This document shows positions 38,094 to 46,275 of a DNA stretch of 64,000 nucleotides, piece by piece (position 1 is the stretch's first letter; the number at the start of each line of letters is the position of its first letter). A program made the translations under genes and the position numbers. Source of the stretch: Rubripirellula lacrimiformis (GTDB lineage Bacteria; Planctomycetota; Planctomycetia; Pirellulales; Pirellulaceae). The notes below the pieces were generated by a model, which saw nothing but the letters and a program-made list of their open reading frames with translations, searched no databases and was not told the origin of the DNA. The stretch covers positions 8,478,492-8,542,491 of the forward strand of contig NZ_CP036525.1 of the NCBI RefSeq assembly GCF_007741535.1, read 5' to 3'.

Positions 38094-38114
38094 ATGCCGC
38101 GCATCACCTGATTA

Positions 38115-38160
38115 AGAGTTCAAAAACTTAAACTCGAACTCGAACTTAAACTCGAACTTT
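38115..38160. repeat. Low-complexity AACTCGAACTT repeat
   Basis: Reiterated AACTCGAACT and AACTTAAACT hexamer-like units. The reverse-complement sequence GAGTTCAAGTTCGAGTTT recurs at 54.75 kb. Confidence 0.6.
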
Positions 38161-38237
38161 CTTCCCGGCGCCACACCAAAGCACACAAGTCGAAATAAGC
38201 AGGCAGCTAGGTGACTTTCGGTTGATTAGCCGCCTAG

Positions 38238-38375
38238 GGCAACGCTGTGAAGCGTTTATTCACTATGCTTGGGGCGTTTTTTCGTAGCGGAACTCGTCAA
38301 GAGTTTCGGCCTCGGATGGGAGATCACCGAAAGTCTTGACGACTTCCGCTACGAAATGCTTCACAGCGTTGGCCC
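38238..38375. repeat. Dispersed palindromic repeat, copy D (most complete)
   Basis: Outer arms GCAACGCTGTGAAGCG (38240-38255) and GCTTCACAGCGTTGGCC flank inner arms GTAGCGGAACTCGTCAAGAG (38284-) and CTTGACGACTTCCGCTAC (to 38352). The inner arms pair over about 26 bp with two mismatches. About 135 bp long with no coding capacity. Confidence 0.88.
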
Positions 38376-38414
38376 ACACGGGTGATGGTTTTCTAGGCCA
38401 TCATTGCTGTCTGC

Positions 38415-39389
38415 TTAGCTAGCCATCTTGCGGTAGTAATCGATGCTGTTGGCCAGACCCTGGCTCATCGAAACATCGGGTTCAAAATGCAAACGATTGC
38501 GGGCCTGCGAGACATCGGCTAGCGAGTCCCGGACGTCGCCGGCGCGGGGCGGTTCATGAATCGGTTCGATGGTTTCACCAAGCAACTGGCTTAGCGTGGT
38601 CAGCAATTCCAGTAATGTCGTGCGTTCCCCGCGAGCCACGTTGAAGGTACCTCCGGCCGCATCGGGAACCGTCGCCGCCAATAGGTTTGCCTTGGCCACG
38701 TCGGTGACATAGACAAAGTCGCGTGACTGAAGCCCGTTGCCATAGATCGTCGGCTGTTTGCCCGACAGGATCATCGAAACGAACCTTGGAATGACCGCGC
38801 TGTACTCGCTTTGCGGATCCTGGCGTGGTCCGAAGACGTTGAAATAACGCAGGATCACCGTTTCGATATCAAAACTGCTTTGGAACGCTTTGCAATACGC
38901 CTCGGACGCCAACTTGGATGCTGCGTAGGGCGACAGCGGCGCGATCGGATCGGTTTCTCGTTTGGAAACGAACGCCGAATCACCGTAGGCCGCACTGGTC
39001 GATGCAAGCACCAGCCGGCGGACCTTTGCATCTGTCGCCGCCCGCAGCAATTCCACGGTGCTGGTCGTCGTCCATGCGTGGCACACCGCCGGTTCCCGCA
39101 TGCTGCGTGGGACGCTGGCCATGGCGGCGTGGTGAAAAATCACATCGATCCCGTCGACACATTTCTTGACTGCCGAAGCGTCCGATGCATCGCCTTCGAC
39201 AATCTCCACCATGGGGTCGTCACGCACGTGATCCAGGTTGTGCGCGTATCCGGTGCTGTAGTTGTCCAACACCCGCACAAACGATCCCTGCGACCGCAGC
39301 GAATCGATCAGGTGCGATCCAATGAAACCTGCACCACCGGTGATCAAACATCGGGAACCGTCGAGCGTGCTGAGATACTTTTCGGTCAT
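38415..39389 (-). CDS. NAD-dependent sugar epimerase (UDP-glucose/N-acetylglucosamine 4-epimerase-like)
   Basis: 324 residues from ATG at 39389; the frame can begin at TTG 39395. Extended SDR: Rossmann motif ITGGAGFIGSHL near residue 15, catalytic YxxxK in SPYAASKLASEAY, and the RYFNVFGPRQDP and RDFVYVTDVAKA motifs. The closest named relatives are WbpP/Gne/GalE 4-epimerases that make activated sugars for surface polysaccharide. It is isolated from the rfb genes at 51.8 kb. Exact nucleotide sugar not assignable. Confidence 0.85.
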   Translation of the reverse strand: MTEKYLSTLDGSRCLITGGAGFIGSHLIDSLRSQGSFVRVLDNYSTGYAHNLDHVRDDPMVEIVEGDASDASAVKKCVDGIDVIFHHAAMASVPRSMREPAVCHAWTTTSTVELLRAATDAKVRRLVLASTSAAYGDSAFVSKRETDPIAPLSPYAASKLASEAYCKAFQSSFDIETVILRYFNVFGPRQDPQSEYSAVIPRFVSMILSGKQPTIYGNGLQSRDFVYVTDVAKANLLAATVPDAAGGTFNVARGERTTLLELLTTLSQLLGETIEPIHEPPRAGDVRDSLADVSQARNRLHFEPDVSMSQGLANSIDYYRKMAS

Positions 39390-39506
39390 CGGCAAACAAT
39401 CATCTATTGGACAGGTTGAAACATGGACGGAGCCAACAAAAAAACGATGAACCGGGGTACACCCGATCCATCGTCAAAAGAAGTTAGCGTTTACTGACTT
39501 TGGCGA

Positions 39507-40286
39507 CTAGCTGGATGCCTTGGCCTTGGTACGAGCTTCGCGAAGTCCGCGGCTAAGGATGTCTCGCAACATGGGCGAGAAATCTTCGTACTTCGATTCG
39601 TCAGGAGCACCGTTGGAGAACTGATAGATCGCGTCCCGGGGTTTCACACCCAGCGCGATCAACGTGCTGCTGACCGTCGCGTAGTCGCCGTTGCGGACGA
39701 CCATGCTGGGGCGGCCTGGACCGACAGGGGCACGAGCGAACACTTTGCTAGCGACCGCCAGGAACTTGACCGGCGAATCCAACGTTTGAAGCGTCAGCAG
39801 GCGGCGAGCCATCTGGACCCGTTGATCTTCGGGATCATTCAGGTTTCGCGATCCGATGATGTTCAAACCGTCTTTCAGTTCGACCACATCCTGACGCTCG
39901 TCAGCGTGGATCGCGTAACCGTTCTTGGCGTCCGCGATGATGATGTTACAGCCTTCGTAACGGATCTTTGCGAACTCGGTTTCGGCCTTTTCCAATGCAC
40001 GGCTTGCCGATCCGCAACGCAGCAGGTCTAAAGCTAGCAGACCTCGCGAACGTTGACCGAACAGCGGCATCGTGGTCGCACGATTGCAAAGCCCGACAAA
40101 CAAGCCGTTTTGGTTGACCCCTAGCCAGGTGCCACCCGCTTTTTGGTCGACTCCGCATAGCACCCGTGGTTTACCAGATTGAATCGATGGCGATAAACTC
40201 GGCCTATCGATGTACTCTTCACGGTTTGCTGCTACCAAAATCGGACTTTCGGGGACCAATCGGTACTGAACAGCCAGTAAGCACAT
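39507..40286 (-). CDS. NRDE/TANGO2 family protein
   Basis: 259 residues from ATG at 40286 (MCLLAVQYRLVPESPILVAA). The Cys2 start, the ANREEYIDRP motif (NRDE) and GGTWLGVNQNGLFVGLCNR are the family hallmarks; Cys2 recalls N-terminal nucleophile hydrolases. Eukaryotic TANGO2 has been linked to lipid and heme handling; bacterial roles are not settled. The frame extends upstream to 40415, but that part is not conserved-looking. Confidence 0.82.
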   Translation of the reverse strand: MCLLAVQYRLVPESPILVAANREEYIDRPSLSPSIQSGKPRVLCGVDQKAGGTWLGVNQNGLFVGLCNRATTMPLFGQRSRGLLALDLLRCGSASRALEKAETEFAKIRYEGCNIIIADAKNGYAIHADERQDVVELKDGLNIIGSRNLNDPEDQRVQMARRLLTLQTLDSPVKFLAVASKVFARAPVGPGRPSMVVRNGDYATVSSTLIALGVKPRDAIYQFSNGAPDESKYEDFSPMLRDILSRGLREARTKAKASS

Positions 40287-40780
40287 CTCGCAGCTTTCTA
40301 TTTCAAAGATCAGTGGTTTGGTAAACGCCGAAATCGGGGGACGCGATTGGCTTGCTGCCAAGAACGCATCACTCCGATGCGGACCAATGTATCTACGGTA
40401 ATCAGCCACCCACACCCCCTAATGGGGGGAAACTGGCAAAATTTAGCGTTCCTGAGCCGCTTTTTGGCGATTCTAAGCACACTCTGGGCAATCTTTGGCG
40501 GTCAGCCAGACCGATACACCTTACAGACGCCTTGTTCCGGACCTAGCAAAACGCAGCAATGGGGCGACGCTAGCGATCAGTCGACGGCACCAAGACACGT
40601 CGGATGACAGTCCATGTTCGCTGGATTTGTCTGAATCTTGGTACCCGATCTCGGTACTTCGGGCAGATGCCCGGAACATCGGCGTGGTTGGATGTCCCCT
40701 GGGGGACCAACGCGACCGACAAATGGACGTAGGCTTTCGTATCTTGATCCTTCCCAATCACGGCATGGCTTTCTGAACCG
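40287..40780. other. Intergenic region upstream of SpoA gene
   Basis: 494 bp between divergent genes. The short frames here are unconvincing. CCCCCTAATGGGGG at 40414-40428 gives a small perfect hairpin of unknown role. Confidence 0.45.
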
Positions 40781-41044
40781 ATGGCTGACTTGCAGAGCAA
40801 ATATTCCAAATCGGTGCTGTCGATCAAGACACCGGTCAACGTCACGCTGGCCCGAAAAATGGTGCCGCTGCAGCGAATCGTTGATCTGGTGCCCGGTTCG
40901 ATGCTGACATTCGACGCCCACTGCGACGAACCGTTGACGCTCGAGGCCGGTGGGACCCCCATCGCTACGGGCGAAACGATCAAGATCGGCGACAAGTTCG
41001 GTTTACGGATCCGCGAAATCCTGGGCCCCAAGCAAGAAGACTAA
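40781..41044 (+). CDS. FliN/SpoA-domain protein
   Basis: 87 residues forming one SpoA (surface presentation of antigens) domain, as in the C-ring protein FliN: VNVTLARKMVPLQRIVDLVPGS followed by GTPIATGETIKIGDKFGLRI and REIL. Length suits a minimal FliN without N-terminal extension. FliN works in the flagellar switch or type III secretion C-ring, but no other flagellar gene is present in the 64 kb. Either it serves a flagellar apparatus encoded elsewhere or has another use. Confidence 0.8.
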   Translation: MADLQSKYSKSVLSIKTPVNVTLARKMVPLQRIVDLVPGSMLTFDAHCDEPLTLEAGGTPIATGETIKIGDKFGLRIREILGPKQED

Positions 41045-41138
41045 GCAGGCCGTTGAGAATCGAGCCGGGCAAAGCGGAGAAACGCGCTGGGCGATGCCCG
41101 AGCGGTAAAACGATCAATCCCATGCCTCTGGCCGGCCC

Positions 41139-41843
41139 TTAGCGGACCTGATCGACTTTCATGCGGTAGAAGATGTTGTTGTCGAAATCCGTGACCTGCT
41201 GCGGTGCTGGGGTCACCAAGAACTTGCCGGCCAGCTTTTTCTTCGTCAGGCCGGCTTTTGTCGTCTGGCCACCACTCAAGGTGATCTCGATCATATCGCT
41301 GCTTTTGGGCTGCCCCCCAAAGCAACAGGTCCCCAGGTCGGGTACCAAAATGAAGTGTTTCAACAAGCCGCTGCCGGATGACGGGTGAATGTAACCCTTC
41401 AGGAAAATGTCCTGGCCGTGGATCGTGGTGGCCGCTTCGGTTGGCTGATCCGGACCGCCATCGGCCTGTTGCAGGTCATAAAACTGAACACGTGTGTATC
41501 CATCTGGCACTTCGGTCAGGTAGATGTAGGTGTGCATCGAGATGCCGCCCAATAGCAGCACCAGGTTCAGTGACAGGCCGGCAACCGCCAATCCCTTGCC
41601 GCCGAATTCATCCGGGAACCGGCTGATCGACCGCAATGAAACCAGCGCCGCGCCGATGCCGATCACGCTGAGTCCCAGCATTGGAACAAAGGCGGACAGC
41701 AGTCCGGGCAGGGCCATCACGAACAAAATGATCGAAACGATCGCCGATCGACTGACCGCTCGATAGGGATACGACGAGGTCTGATCGACCACCGACGACA
41801 TTTGAATCTCAGCCGACATTTCTGGTTTGACCTTCGGGCCCAC
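41139..41843 (-). CDS. Membrane protein with DUF4190-like and DUF3299-like parts
   Basis: 234 residues. Residues about 30-110 hold three hydrophobic segments (IVSIILFVMALPGLLSAFV, LGLSVIGIGAALVSL, LAVAGLSLNLVLLLGGI) resembling DUF4190. The C-terminal half (IFLKGYIHPSSGSGLLKHF, LVPDLGTCCFGGQP) resembles DUF3299, a small outward-facing domain with paired cysteines. Two candidate starts, GTG/ATG at 41843 and ATG (MSAEIQ) further in. Function unknown. Confidence 0.6.
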   Translation of the reverse strand: MGPKVKPEMSAEIQMSSVVDQTSSYPYRAVSRSAIVSIILFVMALPGLLSAFVPMLGLSVIGIGAALVSLRSISRFPDEFGGKGLAVAGLSLNLVLLLGGISMHTYIYLTEVPDGYTRVQFYDLQQADGGPDQPTEAATTIHGQDIFLKGYIHPSSGSGLLKHFILVPDLGTCCFGGQPKSSDMIEITLSGGQTTKAGLTKKKLAGKFLVTPAPQQVTDFDNNIFYRMKVDQVR

Positions 41844-41985
41844 AACGAGTGTCTGAATCGTATTCTTTTAGGATTCCGAAACCCTTCAAGAGTCTGATCG
41901 GGAAAGGGTTAGATGCATAAGTCTGTTTGACTTCCGCCACCCCCCTCGGCTCGCCCGGTTGATCCAACCCAGTGCAAAAGCCGTC

Positions 41986-43569
41986 CTAAGCGTCCTGTTG
42001 GCTGTGTGACGGGGCACCGCCGGATAGCAACAGAAACTGGGCGATCACCACCGTGGCGACCGCCATCAACAGTACGGAAGCGAATCGCCAAGGGTTCATT
42101 ACCGCGGCGACCGGTGCCATGGTGGCGACCGGTGCGACGACAGAAAGCCGGCTCGATGAAAGCGGGGCCGACGAAACCGAGACCCGCGAAACCGAGACCC
42201 GTTGGGCCAACGGTTGGCCGATCCGAGGACGGTTGTGGGCTGCCAGTAAATCGGGGGCGGACAATCGATCTGACTGCAAACCAAGCGATGTGGATGCGAA
42301 GGCGTGATCCGAAGGCTGGACGACCGAGGTGCCGTCTCCCGTCGTGTCACGAGCCGGAACGGGGATCGAAAAGAACGTGTTGGCTCGTTTGACGCTTTGA
42401 GGATCAATCTTTTCCAGCTTTTCCAGTGCTTCCTGAGCCTTCGGAAGCGGGCAGGCACGCAGGTAGTTCACCACAGGAACTCGTACCCAATTGTTGTCCG
42501 GGTCGGCATCGGTGAACAATTGTGCCAATCGATCGATCTGAGTCCAATCGTCCCAACGAGCCAGGTCGGGGATGACCAGATCGGCCAGATCTTTCCGGTC
42601 CAGCACGTGATGCAGCGATTCGACCAGCGCACTTCGCGGGATCACGTCGCCTTCGGTGCCGTGAAAGCGAATCGCCATGATCGCGGCGTAGGTATCGGCG
42701 TAGGGAGCGTCTTTGTTGTTCAGGAACAATTCGTTGACCAGCGGCAAACCGCTTTCACCACCCAAGGTCAGGTAGCAAGCGACCAACGCATCCAGCCCGC
42801 CACGAGTGCTCTTTTGAGTGCTCCGCAGCATTCCCTCTAGCATCGGCAGGTCCTTTTCGTCCCCACAGGCGCCCAGCATGGTCAGGAACAGACGTTTGCG
42901 ATCGGTCGACGTATCGGGATCGGTGATCCACTGGACCAATTGGGCGTGGTCCATTTCTGGTGCCAGAGCCTTGACCACGGGGTAGGGCGTGACCGCGAAT
43001 TCGTCGTAGGAATCGCGAGCCAGCATGGACTCGTCGTCCTGCAGAAACTTGTAATAGAACCGCAGGCGATCGATCGGGGTCGCTTCGTCCATCTTCGCGA
43101 CCTGTTTGACGTACTCTTCCGAGCGTTCGTTGATCGGCAAGCAGGACCACTGCATATCGGGGGGATCGACGCCGGAAAGCATGAATCGGCGACCGATGCT
43201 GACTTCGCCGTAATAGATCGCTTTGACTTCGCTGCCGGCGGTAACGTGTTGGTCACCTTTGAGCACGACGTCGACTTTCATCGAAATTTCGCCGGTGTCT
43301 TTGTTCCGCGTCAAATCACTTTGGGTGGCGGTCGCGATGACCACGGCATCCATGGCCGCCATTTCTTGCCGCAGCGTCTGCGAGACCGCGTTACAGAACG
43401 GGCAGGCCTGCGAGCGGGTGGCCGCGGGCCCAACCAAGATCATGACGGCAAGTGTCGTGACAGCGGCAACACGCACCAACCGACCGGTCGAAGCCGACGA
43501 AGGGTTCAGGACCGTGCGGCAAAGCGAATCAAACATCCAGGCACCAAAAAATTGAATCGTCAAATGCAA
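41986..43569 (-). CDS. Secreted HEAT-like protein with C-terminal membrane anchor
   Basis: 527 residues (ATG at 43569; ATG at 43536, MFDSLCRTV, also possible). A signal-like segment ends at RSQA, followed immediately by CPFCNAVSQTLRQEM, a C-x2-C motif at the mature N-terminus. Residues about 60-140 form a beta-rich domain (KVDVVLKGDQHVTAGSEVKA), then about 250 residues of helical pairs resembling HEAT repeats, a Ser/Arg-rich linker, and a final transmembrane helix (VLLMAVATVVIAQFLLL). No named family. Confidence 0.6.
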   Translation of the reverse strand: MHLTIQFFGAWMFDSLCRTVLNPSSASTGRLVRVAAVTTLAVMILVGPAATRSQACPFCNAVSQTLRQEMAAMDAVVIATATQSDLTRNKDTGEISMKVDVVLKGDQHVTAGSEVKAIYYGEVSIGRRFMLSGVDPPDMQWSCLPINERSEEYVKQVAKMDEATPIDRLRFYYKFLQDDESMLARDSYDEFAVTPYPVVKALAPEMDHAQLVQWITDPDTSTDRKRLFLTMLGACGDEKDLPMLEGMLRSTQKSTRGGLDALVACYLTLGGESGLPLVNELFLNNKDAPYADTYAAIMAIRFHGTEGDVIPRSALVESLHHVLDRKDLADLVIPDLARWDDWTQIDRLAQLFTDADPDNNWVRVPVVNYLRACPLPKAQEALEKLEKIDPQSVKRANTFFSIPVPARDTTGDGTSVVQPSDHAFASTSLGLQSDRLSAPDLLAAHNRPRIGQPLAQRVSVSRVSVSSAPLSSSRLSVVAPVATMAPVAAVMNPWRFASVLLMAVATVVIAQFLLLSGGAPSHSQQDA

Positions 43570-43975
43570 GGCGGCGGGAAACCACCAACGCCCTAATCAT
43601 AGGTGCCAATGGAGCAGATTGAGAAGTCTGAAGTTGTCAGGTCGACTTGTTCGGCCCAGTTTTTTGGATTGGGCCAGCTTTTTGGGTCGTCACGGGGTCC
43701 GCGGATCGCGGCGAAACAGTCTGCGACGACCCAAAACATCCGGTTCTAACCAAAATCCGACCCTGAACGGCTCAACCGTTCCTATCGAACATGCCGATAG
43801 TGACGGTACACCGGGTTTTGGTCGTCCGATGGTCTTGGGCATCGACGGGCAATCAGGTTTAAAAACGCGCTAGATAGGGATCGATCCCGGCAAAACGGGT
43901 CAGACACTTATTTTCCGCCCAACGCTAACTACCGTGACGCACACCGCGCCACACGTCTCGAGGGGGGACACCCTG
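43570..43975. other. Intergenic region with half of a palindromic repeat
   Basis: 406 bp between divergent genes. The segment 43884-43920 (ATCCCGGCAAAACGGGTCAG...) resembles, inverted, the left half of the element at 9604. No credible gene. Confidence 0.45.
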
Positions 43976-44299
43976 ATGCTTCGTCATCTATTGATCGCCA
44001 CCGCGCTTCTTGGAAGCTACCTGGCCACATCCGATATCGCCTCGGCCGATCAACGAGCCTACGGCCAAAACTGGGGTGGCCAGGCCGATACACGCGACTG
44101 GAACCGCTTTTATCACTATCCCTACGTTTACTATCCCCAAAACTTCTATGGGCAAGAGTATTTTCGTAGCAGCGATGATATGTATCACCGCTATCCGCAA
44201 GAGATGCGGATCCCGGTCTACAACAAGAAGTGGCACAACTTCTATCCCAGCAGCCGCCGGTACCACAGCGGACATCAGTTTATCCTGGACGTGTTCTAG
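43976..44299 (+). CDS. Small Tyr-rich secreted protein
   Basis: 107 residues from ATG at 43976, preceded by the strong GAGGGGGGA ribosome site; signal peptide MLRHLLIATALLGSYLATSDIASA. The mature part of about 80 residues is remarkably rich in Tyr, His, Phe and Trp (RFYHYPYVYYPQNFYGQEYF). From memory, related small proteins in Rhodopirellula have been labelled calmodulin-binding without firm evidence. Probably a structural envelope protein; function unknown. Confidence 0.7.
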   Translation: MLRHLLIATALLGSYLATSDIASADQRAYGQNWGGQADTRDWNRFYHYPYVYYPQNFYGQEYFRSSDDMYHRYPQEMRIPVYNKKWHNFYPSSRRYHSGHQFILDVF

Positions 44300-44356
44300 G
44301 ACCTGACGGTTTTCACTGGCCGCGGGTTTTCGGACGACTGATACACCCAGGGAACC

Positions 44357-45841
44357 ATGAATACCGGCACCAAAATTCGCATCTTCGGTCGATTGCTCGA
44401 TTCACTCGACGCGCCGGTGTGGGTCATCGGTGCCGACGGAAATCTGGTGTACCTATCCGCCGGTGTTGCGACTTGGTTGGACCGCGATGTCCAACCGATG
44501 GTGGGCCGTCGCTGTGTCGCCGGTGCGACCGTATCCGACGACCCACTGGACCGGATCGCTGCGTCGTTGTCGCCGCCACCTGGGCTTGCCCAACGTGGCA
44601 CCGCTTCGCTGCGGGTTCAGATCCCAGCGATCGATGGTACCCCACGCCGTGATCCGATCGAAGTTCGCTTCGTCCGCATCGGGCATGGCAAGGATGCGAT
44701 CACGATCGCTGTCGCCGGTTCGTTTGACGACCGAGGTACCGATGGCGAATGGAAAGACGCGGTCGAACTTCGGCAACGGCTGGACCGTTGGCGGAAACAC
44801 CACGCATCGCTGACGACGATCGCCACAGCCGGTGTATCCAAATCCGCCAAGCGCTTGCGGCGACGACTGCAGGTGGCCGCTGCGACTCGCACCGACATCG
44901 GTTTCTTTGGCCCCCCGGGCTGCGCGTCCGAGCTGATCGCGACACGAATCCACCAACTAGCCGCGCCGGGTGAACCGATCGTGACCGTCGATGGATCATT
45001 GATGGATCCGGAACTGTTGGATGCCACCTTGATGCCGTTGATCGACCGCTTGTCGGATTCGTCATCGGCGGTCTCGACCGCGCTGGTCCGCCATCTGGAC
45101 GAAATGCCACTGGACGCCCAGTTGCGTTTGTCCGATCTGCATTCAACCTACGGCGGACGACTGCGTCTATTGGCGCTGTGTGGTGTCCGGCCAGCGACAC
45201 TGCCCGACGATCATGATCCGATATCGATCGATCCGTTGGCCATCGATGCGTCGCACCAACGCGGGCTGTGCGACGCCCTGATCGAAATCCTAAGTTCCTT
45301 ATCGGTACCGATGGAACCTCTATCGGACCGTGTCGATGACATCCCGTTGTTGGCGACCGCGCTGTTGGACAATCGCCGTGCCGCTGGCGACGGAAGTGCC
45401 GAACGGATCAGCCGCGCGGCGCTCGACGCGTTGGTGATCTATCCTTGGCCAGGCAACTTTGACGAACTGGACGCCGCGATCCGGCACGCCGTTCGCGCCA
45501 CCACTGGTTCGTCCATCGCGCCCGAACATCTTCCGTTGGCGATTCGTTCGTACCGTCCCGGTGGTGCCTCGGCGGTGGCCAAGTCGACCGCCGTGTCGTT
45601 GGACGACGCGGTCTTTCGATACGAGATGCGGTTGATCAACGAAGCGGTGGACGCGGCCGATGGCAATCGCGCCGAAGCATCGCGGCGGCTGGGCATCAGC
45701 CGATCACGATTGTTGCGAAAACTGGACGAAGCCGAGCAGCGATCGGCCGGTGACCAGAGTTCGAAGGTCAGATCGTCCCCGGAACGGTCCTCCGACACGT
45801 CAACCGCAAAGTCGCCTGGAAAGAGACCGCCAAAGTCATGA
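44357..45841 (+). CDS. PAS - degenerate sigma-54-type AAA+ - Fis HTH protein
   Basis: 494 residues. N-terminal PAS-like domain (LDAPVWVIGADGNLVYLSAG). Residues about 170-400 align with the AAA+ domain of NtrC-type activators, but the Walker A lysine is gone (FFGPPGCASELIATRIH), the GAFTGA loop is missing, and Walker B is weak (ALVRHLDEMPLDAQLRL). The sensor II region is kept (DDIPLLATALL, YPWPGNFDELDAAIRHAV). The C-terminus carries a Fis-type helix-turn-helix (GNRAEASRRLGISRSRLLRKL). It should bind DNA but not hydrolyse ATP or open sigma-54 promoters. Overlaps the next gene by ATGA. Confidence 0.78.
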   Translation: MNTGTKIRIFGRLLDSLDAPVWVIGADGNLVYLSAGVATWLDRDVQPMVGRRCVAGATVSDDPLDRIAASLSPPPGLAQRGTASLRVQIPAIDGTPRRDPIEVRFVRIGHGKDAITIAVAGSFDDRGTDGEWKDAVELRQRLDRWRKHHASLTTIATAGVSKSAKRLRRRLQVAAATRTDIGFFGPPGCASELIATRIHQLAAPGEPIVTVDGSLMDPELLDATLMPLIDRLSDSSSAVSTALVRHLDEMPLDAQLRLSDLHSTYGGRLRLLALCGVRPATLPDDHDPISIDPLAIDASHQRGLCDALIEILSSLSVPMEPLSDRVDDIPLLATALLDNRRAAGDGSAERISRAALDALVIYPWPGNFDELDAAIRHAVRATTGSSIAPEHLPLAIRSYRPGGASAVAKSTAVSLDDAVFRYEMRLINEAVDAADGNRAEASRRLGISRSRLLRKLDEAEQRSAGDQSSKVRSSPERSSDTSTAKSPGKRPPKS

Positions 45842-46260
45842 TCGAATTGCCTGTCCAGCGCAGCCAGCTGCGGCCCTGGTTGGTATGCGAATCGGGGTCA
45901 CGTTGGCTGACCGCATCGCGTCGATTCGTTCCCGCCATGATGCCCCCCCCACTTTCCGCTTCGATCATTCCGGTCATGCCGGACCGGATCACCGCCGCGA
46001 TCAGCGGTCACCGTCAGGCGGTCATTGTGTGGTCAATCCAATCCGACGATCTGGTCGATCGAGTGGACCGAATACGGGCTGTATCGATTGCCAGCCCCCA
46101 CGTGCTTCAGATCGCTGCGGTGACGGACCTCTCGGCACCGCAACGGACCGTGCTTTCCGAGTTGAGGGTGTCGGTGATGATGCGGCACGTCGAGGAACTG
46201 CCGCGCTGGCAACGATTGATCCAAGGCTACTTCGCAGATTCGCTGAAGCACCTAGACTGA
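45838..46260 (+). CDS. Small protein of unknown function, coupled to the PAS/AAA+/Fis gene
   Basis: 140 residues beginning at the ATGA overlap with the preceding stop. Composition is Val/Arg-rich with alternating strands and helices (AVIVWSIQSDDLVDRVDRIR, ISASPHVLQIAAVTDLSAPQ type), ending in a helix (LPRWQRLIQGYFADSLKHLD). It resembles a receiver- or Rossmann-like alpha/beta fold without a phosphate site that I can identify. It is 15 bp upstream of mrp. Confidence 0.6.
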   Translation: MIELPVQRSQLRPWLVCESGSRWLTASRRFVPAMMPPPLSASIIPVMPDRITAAISGHRQAVIVWSIQSDDLVDRVDRIRAVSIASPHVLQIAAVTDLSAPQRTVLSELRVSVMMRHVEELPRWQRLIQGYFADSLKHLD

Positions 46261-46275
46261 CGCAAAGCGTTTTGC

